The notes beneath the pieces are model-generated. The model saw only the letters and a list, made by a program, of their open reading frames with translations, was not told the origin of the DNA and made no database searches. Of a DNA stretch of 62,098 nucleotides, positions 25,994 to 34,690 are shown piece by piece. The DNA is taken from the NCBI GenBank assembly GCA_964435595.1, contig CAYSZV010000011.1, positions 1 to 62,098 on the forward strand, in the 5' to 3' direction. A program made the translations under genes and the position numbers. Source of the stretch: Izemoplasma sp964435595 (GTDB taxonomy: Bacteria; Bacillota_I; Bacilli_A; Izemoplasmatales; Izemoplasmataceae). The first letter of the stretch is position 1; the number at the start of each line of letters is the position of its first letter.

Positions 25994-26026
25994 ATTATAC
26001 CATAGACATAGACATAATAATGTCTA
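25994..26026 (-). promoter_or_regulatory. ABC operon promoter with TAGACAT-N4-ATGTCTA operator
   Basis: On minus, an extended -10 TGGTATAAT (26002-25994) lies 24 bases before the ATG at 25970. The -35 region is occupied by a perfect 7-base inverted repeat with a 4-base centre (26009-26026) and an extra half-site TAGACA at 26003. A repressor or activator site is likely. Confidence 0.55.
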
Positions 26027-26072
26027 ATATGGGAATAATAATTTAAGTTACACAAATGAGTCATTAAAATAC

Positions 26073-26100
26073 AAAAAAGTAGTCACAAATGTGACTACTT
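26073..26100 (-). terminator. Intrinsic terminator of htpG
   Basis: The 10-bp stem AAGTAGTCAC / GTGACTACTT (26077-26086 with 26091-26100) is followed by a T-run on minus, at the htpG stop. Confidence 0.88.
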
Positions 26101-27984
26101 ATTGGCATCAATCATCAACTCAACCATTAGATTTGAGAATTCAACAGGGTTTTCCAATTTCATTCCTTCTATTAGTAAAGCTTGATTATATAGTAGTATT
26201 GCGTAATTATCTACTTTTTTCTTGTTTGATTCATATACTTTTTGTAGCATTTTAAACAAGTCATGATTTGGATTAATTTCTAAGATTTTATTGGCTTTCA
26301 TATCATTGGCTTGTGGCATTGCTTTTAATACTTTTTCCATCTCCATTGATAATCCTTCACCACTAACAATACATACTGGTGAATCAGTTAATCGTTTTGA
26401 TAGAACAACATCTTCTACATTATCTTTCAAAGCTTTTTTAATTGCTTTCAAAAGTGTTTTGCTTTCTTTTGAGATTTTATCGTATTCTTCTTTTTGTTCT
26501 TCATCAAGGAGATCGAGATCACCTTGGCTAACTGATTTGAATTCAATATCTTCATATTTTTGAATGATATTCACCATAAATTCATCGATTTCATCAGTAA
26601 ACATTAATACATCAAATCCATTTTTCTTAATGAGATCCATTTGTGGCAATGCTTCAATTGCTGCCTTTGTTTTTCCTGAAGCATAGTAGATGAATTTTTG
26701 GTTTTCTTGTTTTTCTTCAATATATTCTTTCAATGTTTTATATTCGTCTGAATTAATTGTTTTAAACATAATTAGGTCTTGAAGTAATTCTTTGTTTACA
26801 CCGTATCCTTCATAAATTCCATATTTCAAGTTTACTCCATATGTTTGGTAAAACTCGTTATACATGTCACGATCATTCTTTTGCATTTTTTCTAATTCTG
26901 TTTTGATTTTATTTTCAATTGCTTTTGCTATTTTCTTTAATTGACGATCTTGTTGTAACATTTCTCTTGAGATATTTAAACTCAAATCACTGCTATCAAC
27001 AAGTCCTTTCATAAATCTAAAATAATCAGGAATTAAATCTTTGTTTTTATCCATGATGAATACACCTTTAGAATATAGCTGTAGTCCTTTTTCATACTTT
27101 TCACTATATAAATCAAATGGTGCTTTTTTTGGTATAAAGAGTAGACTTGTGTATGTTAACATTCCTTCTACTTTTGTATGAATTACTTTTAAAGGTTCGG
27201 TATAATCGTTGAACTGATGTTTGTAAAATTCTGTATATTCATCATCTGTGATTTCCGTTTTATTTTTCTTCCATAAAGGAATCATAGAATTTAAAGTTTC
27301 TAATTCTTTGTAAACGATTGGATCAGCTTTTTCATCTTCAGGATAGTCATATTTCGTAACATCCATTTTGATTGGATAGCGAACATAATCGCTATATTTT
27401 TTCACTAAATTTTTGATTTTATTCTCACGTAAAAACTCATCATAATTCTCTTCAAGCTCATCATTGTTGTCTCTTAAGTATAGTGTAATCGTAGTCCCAG
27501 CTTCAGACTTTTCTGCTTCCCCAATTGTGTATGAACTCGTACCATTCGATACCCATTTATATGCTTGATCTGAATCAACCGATTTCGTTACAACTTCAAC
27601 ATGGTCTGAGACCATAAAGCTTGAATAGAACCCAACACCAAATTGTCCAATGATTTCAAGATCATCTTGATCTAATTTTTCTTTGAACTCTTTGCTTCCG
27701 CTACGAGCAATTGTACCTAAGTTATTTATTAATTCTTCTTCTGTTTGTCCAATCCCATTATCACTGATTGTGATTGTTCTATCTTGTTCATCAACAACAA
27801 TATGAATCTCATAATCAGTTATGATATCTGGATTTGTAAGCCCCTTGTAGTGACGTTTATCGATAGCGTCACTTGCATTAGAAATTAACTCTCTTAAAAA
27901 GATTTCTTTGTTGGTGTAAATTGAATTAATCATTAAATCTAACAGTTTTTTACTCTCTGTTTTAAATTGCTTTGTTTTTGCCAT
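26095..27984 (-). CDS. htpG: Molecular chaperone HtpG (Hsp90)
   Basis: The 629-residue protein is full length. Its N-terminal GHKL ATPase has FLRELISNASDAIDK, ISDNGIGQTEEELINNLGTIARSGS and IGQFGVGFYSSFMV. The middle domain has YSEKYEKGLQLYSKGVFI and SSDLSLNISREMLQQ, and a C-terminal dimer domain completes it. HtpG remodels client proteins with ATP in the cytosol. It stands alone as a single-gene unit with its own terminator. The upstream region has a consensus promoter overlapped by a CIRCE element, so HrcA control is expected. A GGAGG site precedes the ATG. Confidence 0.98.
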   Translation of the reverse strand: MAKTKQFKTESKKLLDLMINSIYTNKEIFLRELISNASDAIDKRHYKGLTNPDIITDYEIHIVVDEQDRTITISDNGIGQTEEELINNLGTIARSGSKEFKEKLDQDDLEIIGQFGVGFYSSFMVSDHVEVVTKSVDSDQAYKWVSNGTSSYTIGEAEKSEAGTTITLYLRDNNDELEENYDEFLRENKIKNLVKKYSDYVRYPIKMDVTKYDYPEDEKADPIVYKELETLNSMIPLWKKNKTEITDDEYTEFYKHQFNDYTEPLKVIHTKVEGMLTYTSLLFIPKKAPFDLYSEKYEKGLQLYSKGVFIMDKNKDLIPDYFRFMKGLVDSSDLSLNISREMLQQDRQLKKIAKAIENKIKTELEKMQKNDRDMYNEFYQTYGVNLKYGIYEGYGVNKELLQDLIMFKTINSDEYKTLKEYIEEKQENQKFIYYASGKTKAAIEALPQMDLIKKNGFDVLMFTDEIDEFMVNIIQKYEDIEFKSVSQGDLDLLDEEQKEEYDKISKESKTLLKAIKKALKDNVEDVVLSKRLTDSPVCIVSGEGLSMEMEKVLKAMPQANDMKANKILEINPNHDLFKMLQKVYESNKKKVDNYAILLYNQALLIEGMKLENPVEFSNLMVELMIDANK

Positions 27985-28016
27985 AATTTCCTCCTACTTT
28001 CCTTATTCCATTTTGT

Positions 28017-28045
28017 ATTATACAACACCTTATTAGCACTGTCAA
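28017..28045 (-). promoter_or_regulatory. htpG promoter
   Basis: On minus, perfect TTGACA (28045-28040), a 17-base spacer and perfect TATAAT (28022-28017), 33 bases before the ATG. Confidence 0.92.
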
Positions 28046-28059
28046 GTAATGAGTGCTAA
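28033..28059. promoter_or_regulatory. CIRCE element (HrcA operator)
   Basis: TTAGCACTG, nine bases, then GAGTGCTAA: 17 of 18 bases match the CIRCE inverted repeat TTAGCACTC-N9-GAGTGCTAA. It overlaps the -35 hexamer of htpG. The one mismatch (28041) coincides with a base of the perfect TTGACA. Confidence 0.9.
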
Positions 28060-28134
28060 ATATTACAATTCAACAGTCATATCAATGTACAAAACTTTGC
28101 GTTGCGTTTATACTAATGGTGAGAGGTGATTATG

Positions 28135-28350
28135 ATGAGTGATATAGTAATTGCAATTTTATTGGTTGGTGGAATCATCATTCTTTATTTTGGTAGTTAT
28201 CTATTAAATAAGAATACCAAAGCACCTGAAGGGATTGAACCTGCAGAAAAATGTACCACATGTGGAAGTCGTGGGGCATGCAGTTTATCACAGCGTGAGG
28301 AATTAAAGAAACATCCCGATGAGGAATGCGAGTTTGAATCATTAAATTAA
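28135..28350 (+). CDS. Small single-pass membrane protein with Cys-rich tail
   Basis: A small protein of about 71 residues has an N-terminal transmembrane helix (IVIAILLVGGIIILYFGSYLL) and a cytosolic tail with CTTCGSRGACSLSQREELKKHPDEEC. Four cysteines are present, and their spacing vaguely recalls FeoB-associated Cys-rich proteins, but no feoB is nearby and I do not assign a family. The frame opens with a GTG at 28126 inside the GAGAGGTG ribosome site; the ATG at 28135 has the best spacing. A terminator follows, so it is a one-gene unit divergent from htpG. Confidence 0.6.
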   Translation: MSDIVIAILLVGGIIILYFGSYLLNKNTKAPEGIEPAEKCTTCGSRGACSLSQREELKKHPDEECEFESLN

Positions 28351-28370
28351 AGGGACACTGTCCCTTTTTT
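28349..28370 (+). terminator. Intrinsic terminator
   Basis: The stem AAAGGGA / TCCCTTT around a short loop is followed by T6 to 28370, at the stop of the small Cys-rich gene. Confidence 0.75.
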
Positions 28371-28402
28371 ATTGTGTTATAATGTATATGAGGTGAGATA
28401 CT

Positions 28403-29263
28403 ATGACAATTGAAGTTATTGAGTTTTTACAATCCTTTAGAAATGGATTTTTTGATTTTATCTTCAATACCATTTCGTTTCTTGGTGAAGAATATATTTA
28501 TATCGCAATATTGGGTGTAATCTATTATGGAATCAATAAGAGATTGGGTGAAGTATTAGCATTTTCCCTATTCTTTACTGCTTCTATTAATACAATCATT
28601 AAAGGATTAGTTGGTGCCTTAAGACCGTTTGAGAAATATCCTCTTAGAGTTGAAAATTTACGTCCAGATACCGCTGGAGGACACAGTTTTCCTAGTGGTC
28701 ACACTCAAAATTTTACGACCTTTTATTATACCCTTGCGATCAAATTAAATAAGCGATATTTATTTATCATAGCAGGAGTGTTAGCAGTACTAATGGCAAT
28801 GAGCAGAATGTACTTAGGTGTACACTTCTTAGAAGATGTCTCAGTTTCGATTGTATTGGGTATCATAGTTGCATTAATCGTCACTTCGCTATATAACAAA
28901 TATAAAGATACTGCGATTTTACACTATATTTATATTGGCATACTCATTGGACTCTTTCCGTTTTTATTCTTTATTCAAGAAAAAGACTTCTACACATCTT
29001 ACGGACTCATGTTTGGATTTGTAGGTGCAATGATTTTTGAACAAAAATATGTGCAGTTTGATCTCCAAGTTCCTGTTATAAAAAAAGCACTTCGAATTGT
29101 GATAGGAATTGGTATTATGCTTGCAATTCAAATTGGTGTGAAAGCAATATTCGTTGGGCTCTTTGGAGAAGACATCATTCTATTAGACTTAATCAGATAT
29201 GCGTTGATAGCATTTATCGGTTTAGGTCTCTATCCAATCCTATTCAAAAAATTTAACTTTTAG
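28403..29263 (+). CDS. PAP2 family phosphatase
   Basis: The 286-residue multi-span membrane protein has the three PAP2 acid-phosphatase motifs: KGLVGALRPFEKYP, HSFPSGHTQN and SRMYLGVHFLEDV. It probably dephosphorylates a lipid phosphate such as undecaprenyl pyrophosphate or phosphatidate on the outer face of the membrane. Extra C-terminal hydrophobic helices (about 195-280) extend the usual core. A GAGGTGAG site precedes the ATG. The rhomboid gene follows by eight bases, so the two form an operon. Confidence 0.9.
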   Translation: MTIEVIEFLQSFRNGFFDFIFNTISFLGEEYIYIAILGVIYYGINKRLGEVLAFSLFFTASINTIIKGLVGALRPFEKYPLRVENLRPDTAGGHSFPSGHTQNFTTFYYTLAIKLNKRYLFIIAGVLAVLMAMSRMYLGVHFLEDVSVSIVLGIIVALIVTSLYNKYKDTAILHYIYIGILIGLFPFLFFIQEKDFYTSYGLMFGFVGAMIFEQKYVQFDLQVPVIKKALRIVIGIGIMLAIQIGVKAIFVGLFGEDIILLDLIRYALIAFIGLGLYPILFKKFNF

Positions 29264-29271
29264 GTGATACT

Positions 29272-29964
29272 ATGAAAATATTTAATCGGTATGCTACTTT
29301 ATCTCAATTGATGAAAGAAGCACCATTTACATTTGTAATGTTGGTTATCAACGTTGCTGTTTACTTGTTTGGATTTATCTTAGACTTTTTTGGTATTAGT
29401 TTATTCCAAGAAGGCGCACTATATGGTCCATTTGTCGTTGAACTTGGTCAGTATTACAGAGTGATCACTTCTGCTTTTTTACATAGTGGATTGATCCATT
29501 TGGCTTTTAATATGATAGTAGGGATGTATTTACTTACTGCTGGATTGGAACGTGTAATCGGGACCAAAAAGACTGCTGCTATCTACTTTATTAGTATGAT
29601 ATTGTCTGGTGTAGCTGTAATATTATTCAATTATGCTTATCCAACCGTTGGAGCTTCAGGAGCAATTTTCGGTGCTCTTGGAAGTCTACTATATATATCT
29701 GTTTATCGTCAAGACTTAATGACTCGTTACGAAAGACAATGGATATGGCAATTAATCGTAATCAATTTAATCTTCACATTATTATGGGGTAATATCAGTG
29801 TCCCTGGACATCTTGGAGGATTGGCTTCTGGATATTTAATCAGTTATCTATTCATTAAGAGAAATCCAGATGATATTATTTATAATAGTAATGAATATTA
29901 TTATCATCAACATAAAAATAATGATGATGACGATGACGATGAAAACAGCTGGTACAAAAACTAA
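29272..29964 (+). CDS. Rhomboid family intramembrane serine protease
   Basis: The 230-residue, six-helix membrane protein has the rhomboid catalytic dyad: Ser in GASGAIFGALGS and His in HLGGLASGYL. The conserved HSGLIHLAFNM segment also matches. It would cleave transmembrane substrates within the bilayer. The C-terminal tail ends in a run of Asp residues (NNDDDDDDENSWYKN). AGGTGATACT precedes the ATG. It shares a bidirectional terminator with the convergent lipoprotein gene. Confidence 0.92.
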   Translation: MKIFNRYATLSQLMKEAPFTFVMLVINVAVYLFGFILDFFGISLFQEGALYGPFVVELGQYYRVITSAFLHSGLIHLAFNMIVGMYLLTAGLERVIGTKKTAAIYFISMILSGVAVILFNYAYPTVGASGAIFGALGSLLYISVYRQDLMTRYERQWIWQLIVINLIFTLLWGNISVPGHLGGLASGYLISYLFIKRNPDDIIYNSNEYYYHQHKNNDDDDDDENSWYKN

Positions 29965-29970
29965 AGAATT

Positions 29971-30000
29971 AAAAAATCGACTGTAATTAGTCGATTTTTT
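29971..30000. terminator. Bidirectional intrinsic terminator
   Basis: The stem AAAAAATCGACT / AGTCGATTTTTT (29971-29982 with 29989-30000) serves both the rhomboid gene (plus) and the lipoprotein gene ending at 30003 (minus). Confidence 0.85.
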
Positions 30001-30002
30001 TA

Positions 30003-31079
30003 TTACTCTACAATTTGATAAGTATATTCGTTTACATATTCTTGGACACCATTACCATCTGCTAAATCATATGAATATCTTATGGTAACTGTGTATTGTT
30101 CTTGTAAATTTAATTGATCTAATTCAAAATCAGGTAGATCAGCAAGTAATCGTTGTAACACAATGTCACCATTTTCATTGGCAACCGAAACTTGAATATC
30201 CCCAAGTAGTTGATCCGGATCGATAACACCTACTGAAAACGATAAGGAATCAAGGGTAATTAAAACATCTTCCAACTCAACAATTGGTTCAAATAAATCA
30301 ATTGTAGTTATAAAAGTACTTTTTGACATTACTTTTTGCGTTTCACCTGGAATCAGAAAGGTATAATAAAACACTACTCTATATACTGTAGATTGATACA
30401 AATCCGTTATATCAATTAAGGAATTCTTCGTAACATTCCCTTCTGCAACTAGGGTTCCATCCTGTGTCACTGAATATCGAGCAGATACTCTATACCCATT
30501 CGGGTCATCTTCAAGGAACTGAACTTTAAATGAAGTATCTGAAACATCAAAAACATTTAAGTTGATAATCGGATAAATAACTGTGCGTACATTGATTGGT
30601 AAAGATTTAACAGTTAAATTTCCTGTAGAATCTTGGGCAGTAATTACCAAAGAATATTCTCCTATTTTATTCATATCAATATCTTCAATATTTGATGAAA
30701 ATGTAATATCCTCTAAAGAATTATCAATCACAGTGATTTCATTGAAGTTTATTTCTGAACCAATCTCATAATATTTATCAAAATCTTCAGCAACGATAAT
30801 TTCTGGTGATTGTGTATCTTCGATGATAACAGGAATTTCATATACTTTATTTGTGTCAGTATCCGTCACATATAAAACATATTCACCAACTACGCTAAAA
30901 TCAATTTCACTTTCATCTATGAGAATTGTATTTTTCCATCTTAAATAGGCACGAACATCAACTGTTTCGTTTACTTCAAATACAAAATTGGACTCATCAT
31001 ATATCAAATTTTCTTCATGATTAACATTACAACTAGAAAGCAAAACAACCAATATAATTGCGAGACATATACGTTTCAT
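30003..31079 (-). CDS. Lipoprotein with Ig-like/DUF5011-type domains
   Basis: The 358-residue protein has a lipobox (MKRICLAIILVVLLSSCN), so Cys17 should be lipidated. Three or four beta-sandwich repeats follow. The second has the DUF5011/Big_3-like pattern ...DTQSPEIIVAEDF..., IGEYSLVITAQDSTGN. The later part carries longer beta domains that recur in the lipoprotein at 50694-52697 (motif Y-YDLADGNG; Y-YDLEDGDG there). It is surface-anchored and likely adhesive or structural. GTGGTGAT precedes the ATG. Confidence 0.75.
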   Translation of the reverse strand: MKRICLAIILVVLLSSCNVNHEENLIYDESNFVFEVNETVDVRAYLRWKNTILIDESEIDFSVVGEYVLYVTDTDTNKVYEIPVIIEDTQSPEIIVAEDFDKYYEIGSEINFNEITVIDNSLEDITFSSNIEDIDMNKIGEYSLVITAQDSTGNLTVKSLPINVRTVIYPIINLNVFDVSDTSFKVQFLEDDPNGYRVSARYSVTQDGTLVAEGNVTKNSLIDITDLYQSTVYRVVFYYTFLIPGETQKVMSKSTFITTIDLFEPIVELEDVLITLDSLSFSVGVIDPDQLLGDIQVSVANENGDIVLQRLLADLPDFELDQLNLQEQYTVTIRYSYDLADGNGVQEYVNEYTYQIVE

Positions 31080-31146
31080 ATCATCACCACTTTCACATTC
31101 TCTGTATATTTATAATACTACAATCTTATTTATAAATAAAGCACTT

Positions 31147-31173
31147 AAAAAAGCCACAAATAATTGTGGCTTT
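31147..31173 (-). terminator. Intrinsic terminator of the LDH2-family gene
   Basis: The stem AAAGCCACAA / TTGTGGCTTT (31150-31159 with 31164-31173) with a T-run on minus lies just past the stop at 31186. Confidence 0.85.
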
Positions 31174-31185
31174 ATTTTATCTTAA

Positions 31186-32286
31186 TTAGAAAGGTAAATC
31201 AACATCTAAATCAAATAGTTCTACAACCTTTTTAAAGTCATTTTTCACAGCCTCATTTAACGGAACACCTTTGTCTTTTCTTTCTAAGAAACTAATGTAT
31301 TCCTTTTCTCCAGCTGTAAAGATTTTTTCTTGTCCTGGAGCCAGTTCACTATTTCTAAGTTGTCTCATAATTTCCCCAGCAGTCTTGCGAAATGATTTTT
31401 CTCCCATAAAGGCATTTGTATCAATTGCAATAAAGAAATGTCCTAAGTTATATGGTCGTTTGTTACCCTCATCATCTGCACCCGTCAACATCTTCAAGAA
31501 GCTTCCAGCTTGTAATGCAGAGCTTAAGACCTCAACCACTGTAGCATAGCCATATCCCTTGTATCCAGCTAGTTCTTCTCCAATTCCACCAAGTGGTGCA
31601 AGCGCTGCTTGCCCTTGTGTTAAATCAACCAGAATTTGATTACTATCTGTTTTCGGATTTCCATCTCTACCGATAACCATCCCAGACGGTGTATCTTTAT
31701 TAATTTTTGCAAAGTATTCAATTTTACCTCTTTGCGTAATACTCGTTGCGCAGTCTAAAACAAATGGAAACTCTTCATCAGTTGGAAGACCGATTGTTAA
31801 GGGATTTGTCCCTAACATATTTTCCACTCCAAAAGTTGGTGCAATACTAGGTCTAGCATTGGTTCCAGTCATTCCAATCATACCTTCTTTTGTTGCCATT
31901 GTTGCGTAGTATCCAGCAATTCCATAATGAGTAGAATTTCTAACCGCGACCATTCCCATCCCATATTCTTTCGCTTTTTCGATTGCCATTTCCATTGCTT
32001 TATGAGAAACAACCATTCCCATTCCATCATTGGCGTCTAATACCGCTGTAGTCGGTGTTTCTTTCAAAACATCTATACTTGTTTTTGGCTTTTGGATCCC
32101 AGCCATAATTCGATCAATGTATATTGGTTTAAACCGATTTACTCCGTGAGATTCAATTCCTCTACGATCACTTTCCATTAATACATCAGCACATAAATAC
32201 GCATCTTCTTCCGGTACACCAACATGCATAAATGCTTTTACCATAACTTCTTCAATTTTCTCCCATGCAACCCATGTTCGTTCCAT
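31186..32286 (-). CDS. LDH2/malate-ureidoglycolate dehydrogenase family oxidoreductase
   Basis: The 366-residue protein has the LDH2 family features: ESDRRGIESHGVNRF, the catalytic-region RNSTHYGIAGYYA, MLGTNPLTIGLPT and GEELAGYKGYGYATVVEVLSSAL. Members reduce 2-keto acids to 2-hydroxyacids with NAD(P)H (malate, lactate, ureidoglycolate or sulfolactate). The exact substrate is not evident. The upstream GTG at 32295 lies inside GAGGTGATG; the ATG at 32286 has proper spacing. It is a single-gene unit with its own terminator. Confidence 0.88.
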   Translation of the reverse strand: MERTWVAWEKIEEVMVKAFMHVGVPEEDAYLCADVLMESDRRGIESHGVNRFKPIYIDRIMAGIQKPKTSIDVLKETPTTAVLDANDGMGMVVSHKAMEMAIEKAKEYGMGMVAVRNSTHYGIAGYYATMATKEGMIGMTGTNARPSIAPTFGVENMLGTNPLTIGLPTDEEFPFVLDCATSITQRGKIEYFAKINKDTPSGMVIGRDGNPKTDSNQILVDLTQGQAALAPLGGIGEELAGYKGYGYATVVEVLSSALQAGSFLKMLTGADDEGNKRPYNLGHFFIAIDTNAFMGEKSFRKTAGEIMRQLRNSELAPGQEKIFTAGEKEYISFLERKDKGVPLNEAVKNDFKKVVELFDLDVDLPF

Positions 32287-32360
32287 CTTCATCACCTCAC
32301 ATTTATTATAGCACTAATTATATTATTGTGAATGAAATGTAATATAAAATATATCAAACC

Positions 32361-32384
32361 AAAAAAAAGAGACATTCGCCTCTT
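32361..32384 (-). terminator. Terminator of the 13-gene ESCRT-like operon
   Basis: On minus, AAGAGGC-GAAT-GTCTCTT forms a 7-bp stem with one G-U pair, followed by T8 (A-run 32361-32368 on plus). It is the first terminator seen downstream of 46758. Confidence 0.78.
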
Positions 32385-32391
32385 CTTTGTA

Positions 32392-34677
32392 TTAATGTTT
32401 TTGTTTGTATTGCAATAAACGTTCTTCAAACCCAACAGTTTTTTGAGATATTTCCAGAATTCTATCATCTTTCATTACACCCATTTGGATGTGGTGGTAA
32501 ATATCAGTAAAATACTCCGTTTCTTCTGGAGAATTGATGAGTTGGTTATATTCTTGAAACTTAATAAGATTGATTTTATTATCAATTAAGTCGATGTCTC
32601 TAGGACATTTGGCATTTGCTTTCACAATTCCCCATAATGCATCGACATTATTTCCATTGATTTCTAATACTTCACTAAAATATCGTTTGCTTTCTTTAAA
32701 CATTAACATCTCTAAATGAGCATTTCCAAAGTAAACCAATTCTTCAACAAACATTTTTTCATCGAAATTCGGAAGATACGATATTGTAGTATCGATAATC
32801 TTAGCAATTCTTTTATAATGTTTTACGTAATACATGATATTGACCACTTTTAATGCATCGAGAATTCTAACAACACTTTCTTTGGGATTTTTCGCTCTTG
32901 TGATCAGAGTTTCCAATGCCTTTAACTTGCGTTCCCAAATAATTGTTTCTAATAATTCTTTATCTGATTTAGACTTCAAAGTAATACGGGCTTGATTGAA
33001 TAATAGCTTTGAATCAAATGTATCAATACGCAATAAATGATTGTTTAATTCCACAGCTTTTTTAAATTCACCTTGTGAAATTAACATATTTACCAGCTGT
33101 GTTGTTTCCTTGATATACAACTCAGGAGATTTATCTGTTGTTAAGAGAATTGTTGCTTGATGAACAAGCATTAAATTTTCTGTATAATAAATATCCTTTT
33201 CGTTGATAAAATCAAAATCATCCCATAATGTTTCTTTTAACTCTTGAGATTGTTTTTCATCTAAGTAAGAGATTAAAAGTTTGAAAAACTCAGTAGCAAT
33301 TTTATATTTGTATCTAGTTGACGTTTCCCAATATTGCATGTGTTTGAAAATCAGTACACTTTGATCTAATATTATCTTAGCTATTTGCTTTGTTGGGGCA
33401 TAATCCAAAGCAGCTTCAATATCATGAAAATCAACTTCTTCTGGTACTGAAGGACTATATGCTGATTTGTTTAAATCATTAAAATACTTCTCATTAATGT
33501 GTAATCTTGCTAAAAAGCGTCCATAATGAGCTTTGTAATTTGTATCGTTTTTTCTCAATATATTATTGAACTGTACAACCGCTGCATCAAATAATTTTTT
33601 ATTTAGAAAATTATATCCATTATCCAGTGCTTTTTCTTCATTCAGTGATAATTCCTTAACAACTTTTTTCTCACCTAAAATACGTTTTGTAAGTTGAGGA
33701 ATAAAGGAATCATTGATTTTCATATCTTCCGCAGATTTCAATTCTCTACGTTTGAAGTATTTGGTTTCAATGTACTTGTTTCCCTTTTTACTGATAATTT
33801 TAGAAATTACAGATTCTACTTTATTCAAGATATCCATATCTGCAAAATCAAATCCTTGAATCCCTTGAAATTCAATCGGAAAGTCATATGGATCCATTCC
33901 AAAGTAAATTGGAATGAGTGATCCTGTTTTCTTTTGACCACGTTTGATTAATTCCAAATATCTGCTCCATTCATTCTTTACCCATGTAGCTTCTAGAAAT
34001 CCTTTTTCACTAGAAAAAGTAATCATAGCTTGGGCAGTTGAAATTGCGGAATATATGTATGGTTCATATTTGTTTCCAGCAATTTGTCCCAAGGTGATTC
34101 TTGATAAAAATACCTTATATCCCATTTTGGTTAAAGAATGATATAAATCAGTCACATATTGCGAATCTTTTGTAACATTCCCTTTTTCATCATTCTCTTT
34201 ATATGAAATAAAGACATCAAATGGATCAAAATTTCGAGTTAATTTATTCAATTCTTCTCTTATATTTTCGATTTGTGTTGCTTTTTCTTGATACCATGCT
34301 TTCGATTCATCGTCACTTAAAGACATGACTTTTTTGAAGTCATCTTCTTTAAATATATTTGAAAACGTCATTCTATGGCAACTTGGATAGTAAATATCCT
34401 GATCACCTTTGACATATTCTATTCCCAATTCACTTAACAATCTTCCCCAGTATGCATCAACGCATTCTGGGTATTTTGATAAGATATCTGAATATTCGTT
34501 TTTCGCATCTATAAATTTGTTTTGCATTCTCGTATGATTTGCTTCATTTAATAAGCGTTGTACCTCATCACTTTCAACAAAAGACTTTTTGTATTCTGTC
34601 AAACAATGTTCGCACTGCCACTTGTCTTTGTAATCTACTAAATACGCACCACAGCATTCACATACTTTCTTTTCCAT
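32392..34677 (-). CDS. Zinc-ribbon, TIR and TPR-like repeat protein
   Basis: The 761-residue protein begins with a zinc ribbon (CECCGAYLVDYKDKWQCEHC, 6-25) and a helical segment. A TIR domain follows (about 152-300) with FDVFISYKEND, YHSLTKMGYKVFLSR and ATWVKNEWSRYLELI. Glu236 of KNEW fits the NADase catalytic position of prokaryotic TIRs. The remaining 440 residues are helical and TPR-like. TIR domains consume NAD+ or make cyclic signals in antiviral systems. It is the last gene of the ESCRT-like operon, 13 bases after the AAA ATPase, and could be its effector. GGGGGTG precedes the ATG. Confidence 0.85.
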   Translation of the reverse strand: MEKKVCECCGAYLVDYKDKWQCEHCLTEYKKSFVESDEVQRLLNEANHTRMQNKFIDAKNEYSDILSKYPECVDAYWGRLLSELGIEYVKGDQDIYYPSCHRMTFSNIFKEDDFKKVMSLSDDESKAWYQEKATQIENIREELNKLTRNFDPFDVFISYKENDEKGNVTKDSQYVTDLYHSLTKMGYKVFLSRITLGQIAGNKYEPYIYSAISTAQAMITFSSEKGFLEATWVKNEWSRYLELIKRGQKKTGSLIPIYFGMDPYDFPIEFQGIQGFDFADMDILNKVESVISKIISKKGNKYIETKYFKRRELKSAEDMKINDSFIPQLTKRILGEKKVVKELSLNEEKALDNGYNFLNKKLFDAAVVQFNNILRKNDTNYKAHYGRFLARLHINEKYFNDLNKSAYSPSVPEEVDFHDIEAALDYAPTKQIAKIILDQSVLIFKHMQYWETSTRYKYKIATEFFKLLISYLDEKQSQELKETLWDDFDFINEKDIYYTENLMLVHQATILLTTDKSPELYIKETTQLVNMLISQGEFKKAVELNNHLLRIDTFDSKLLFNQARITLKSKSDKELLETIIWERKLKALETLITRAKNPKESVVRILDALKVVNIMYYVKHYKRIAKIIDTTISYLPNFDEKMFVEELVYFGNAHLEMLMFKESKRYFSEVLEINGNNVDALWGIVKANAKCPRDIDLIDNKINLIKFQEYNQLINSPEETEYFTDIYHHIQMGVMKDDRILEISQKTVGFEERLLQYKQKH

Positions 34678-34690
34678 GGGCTACACCCCC

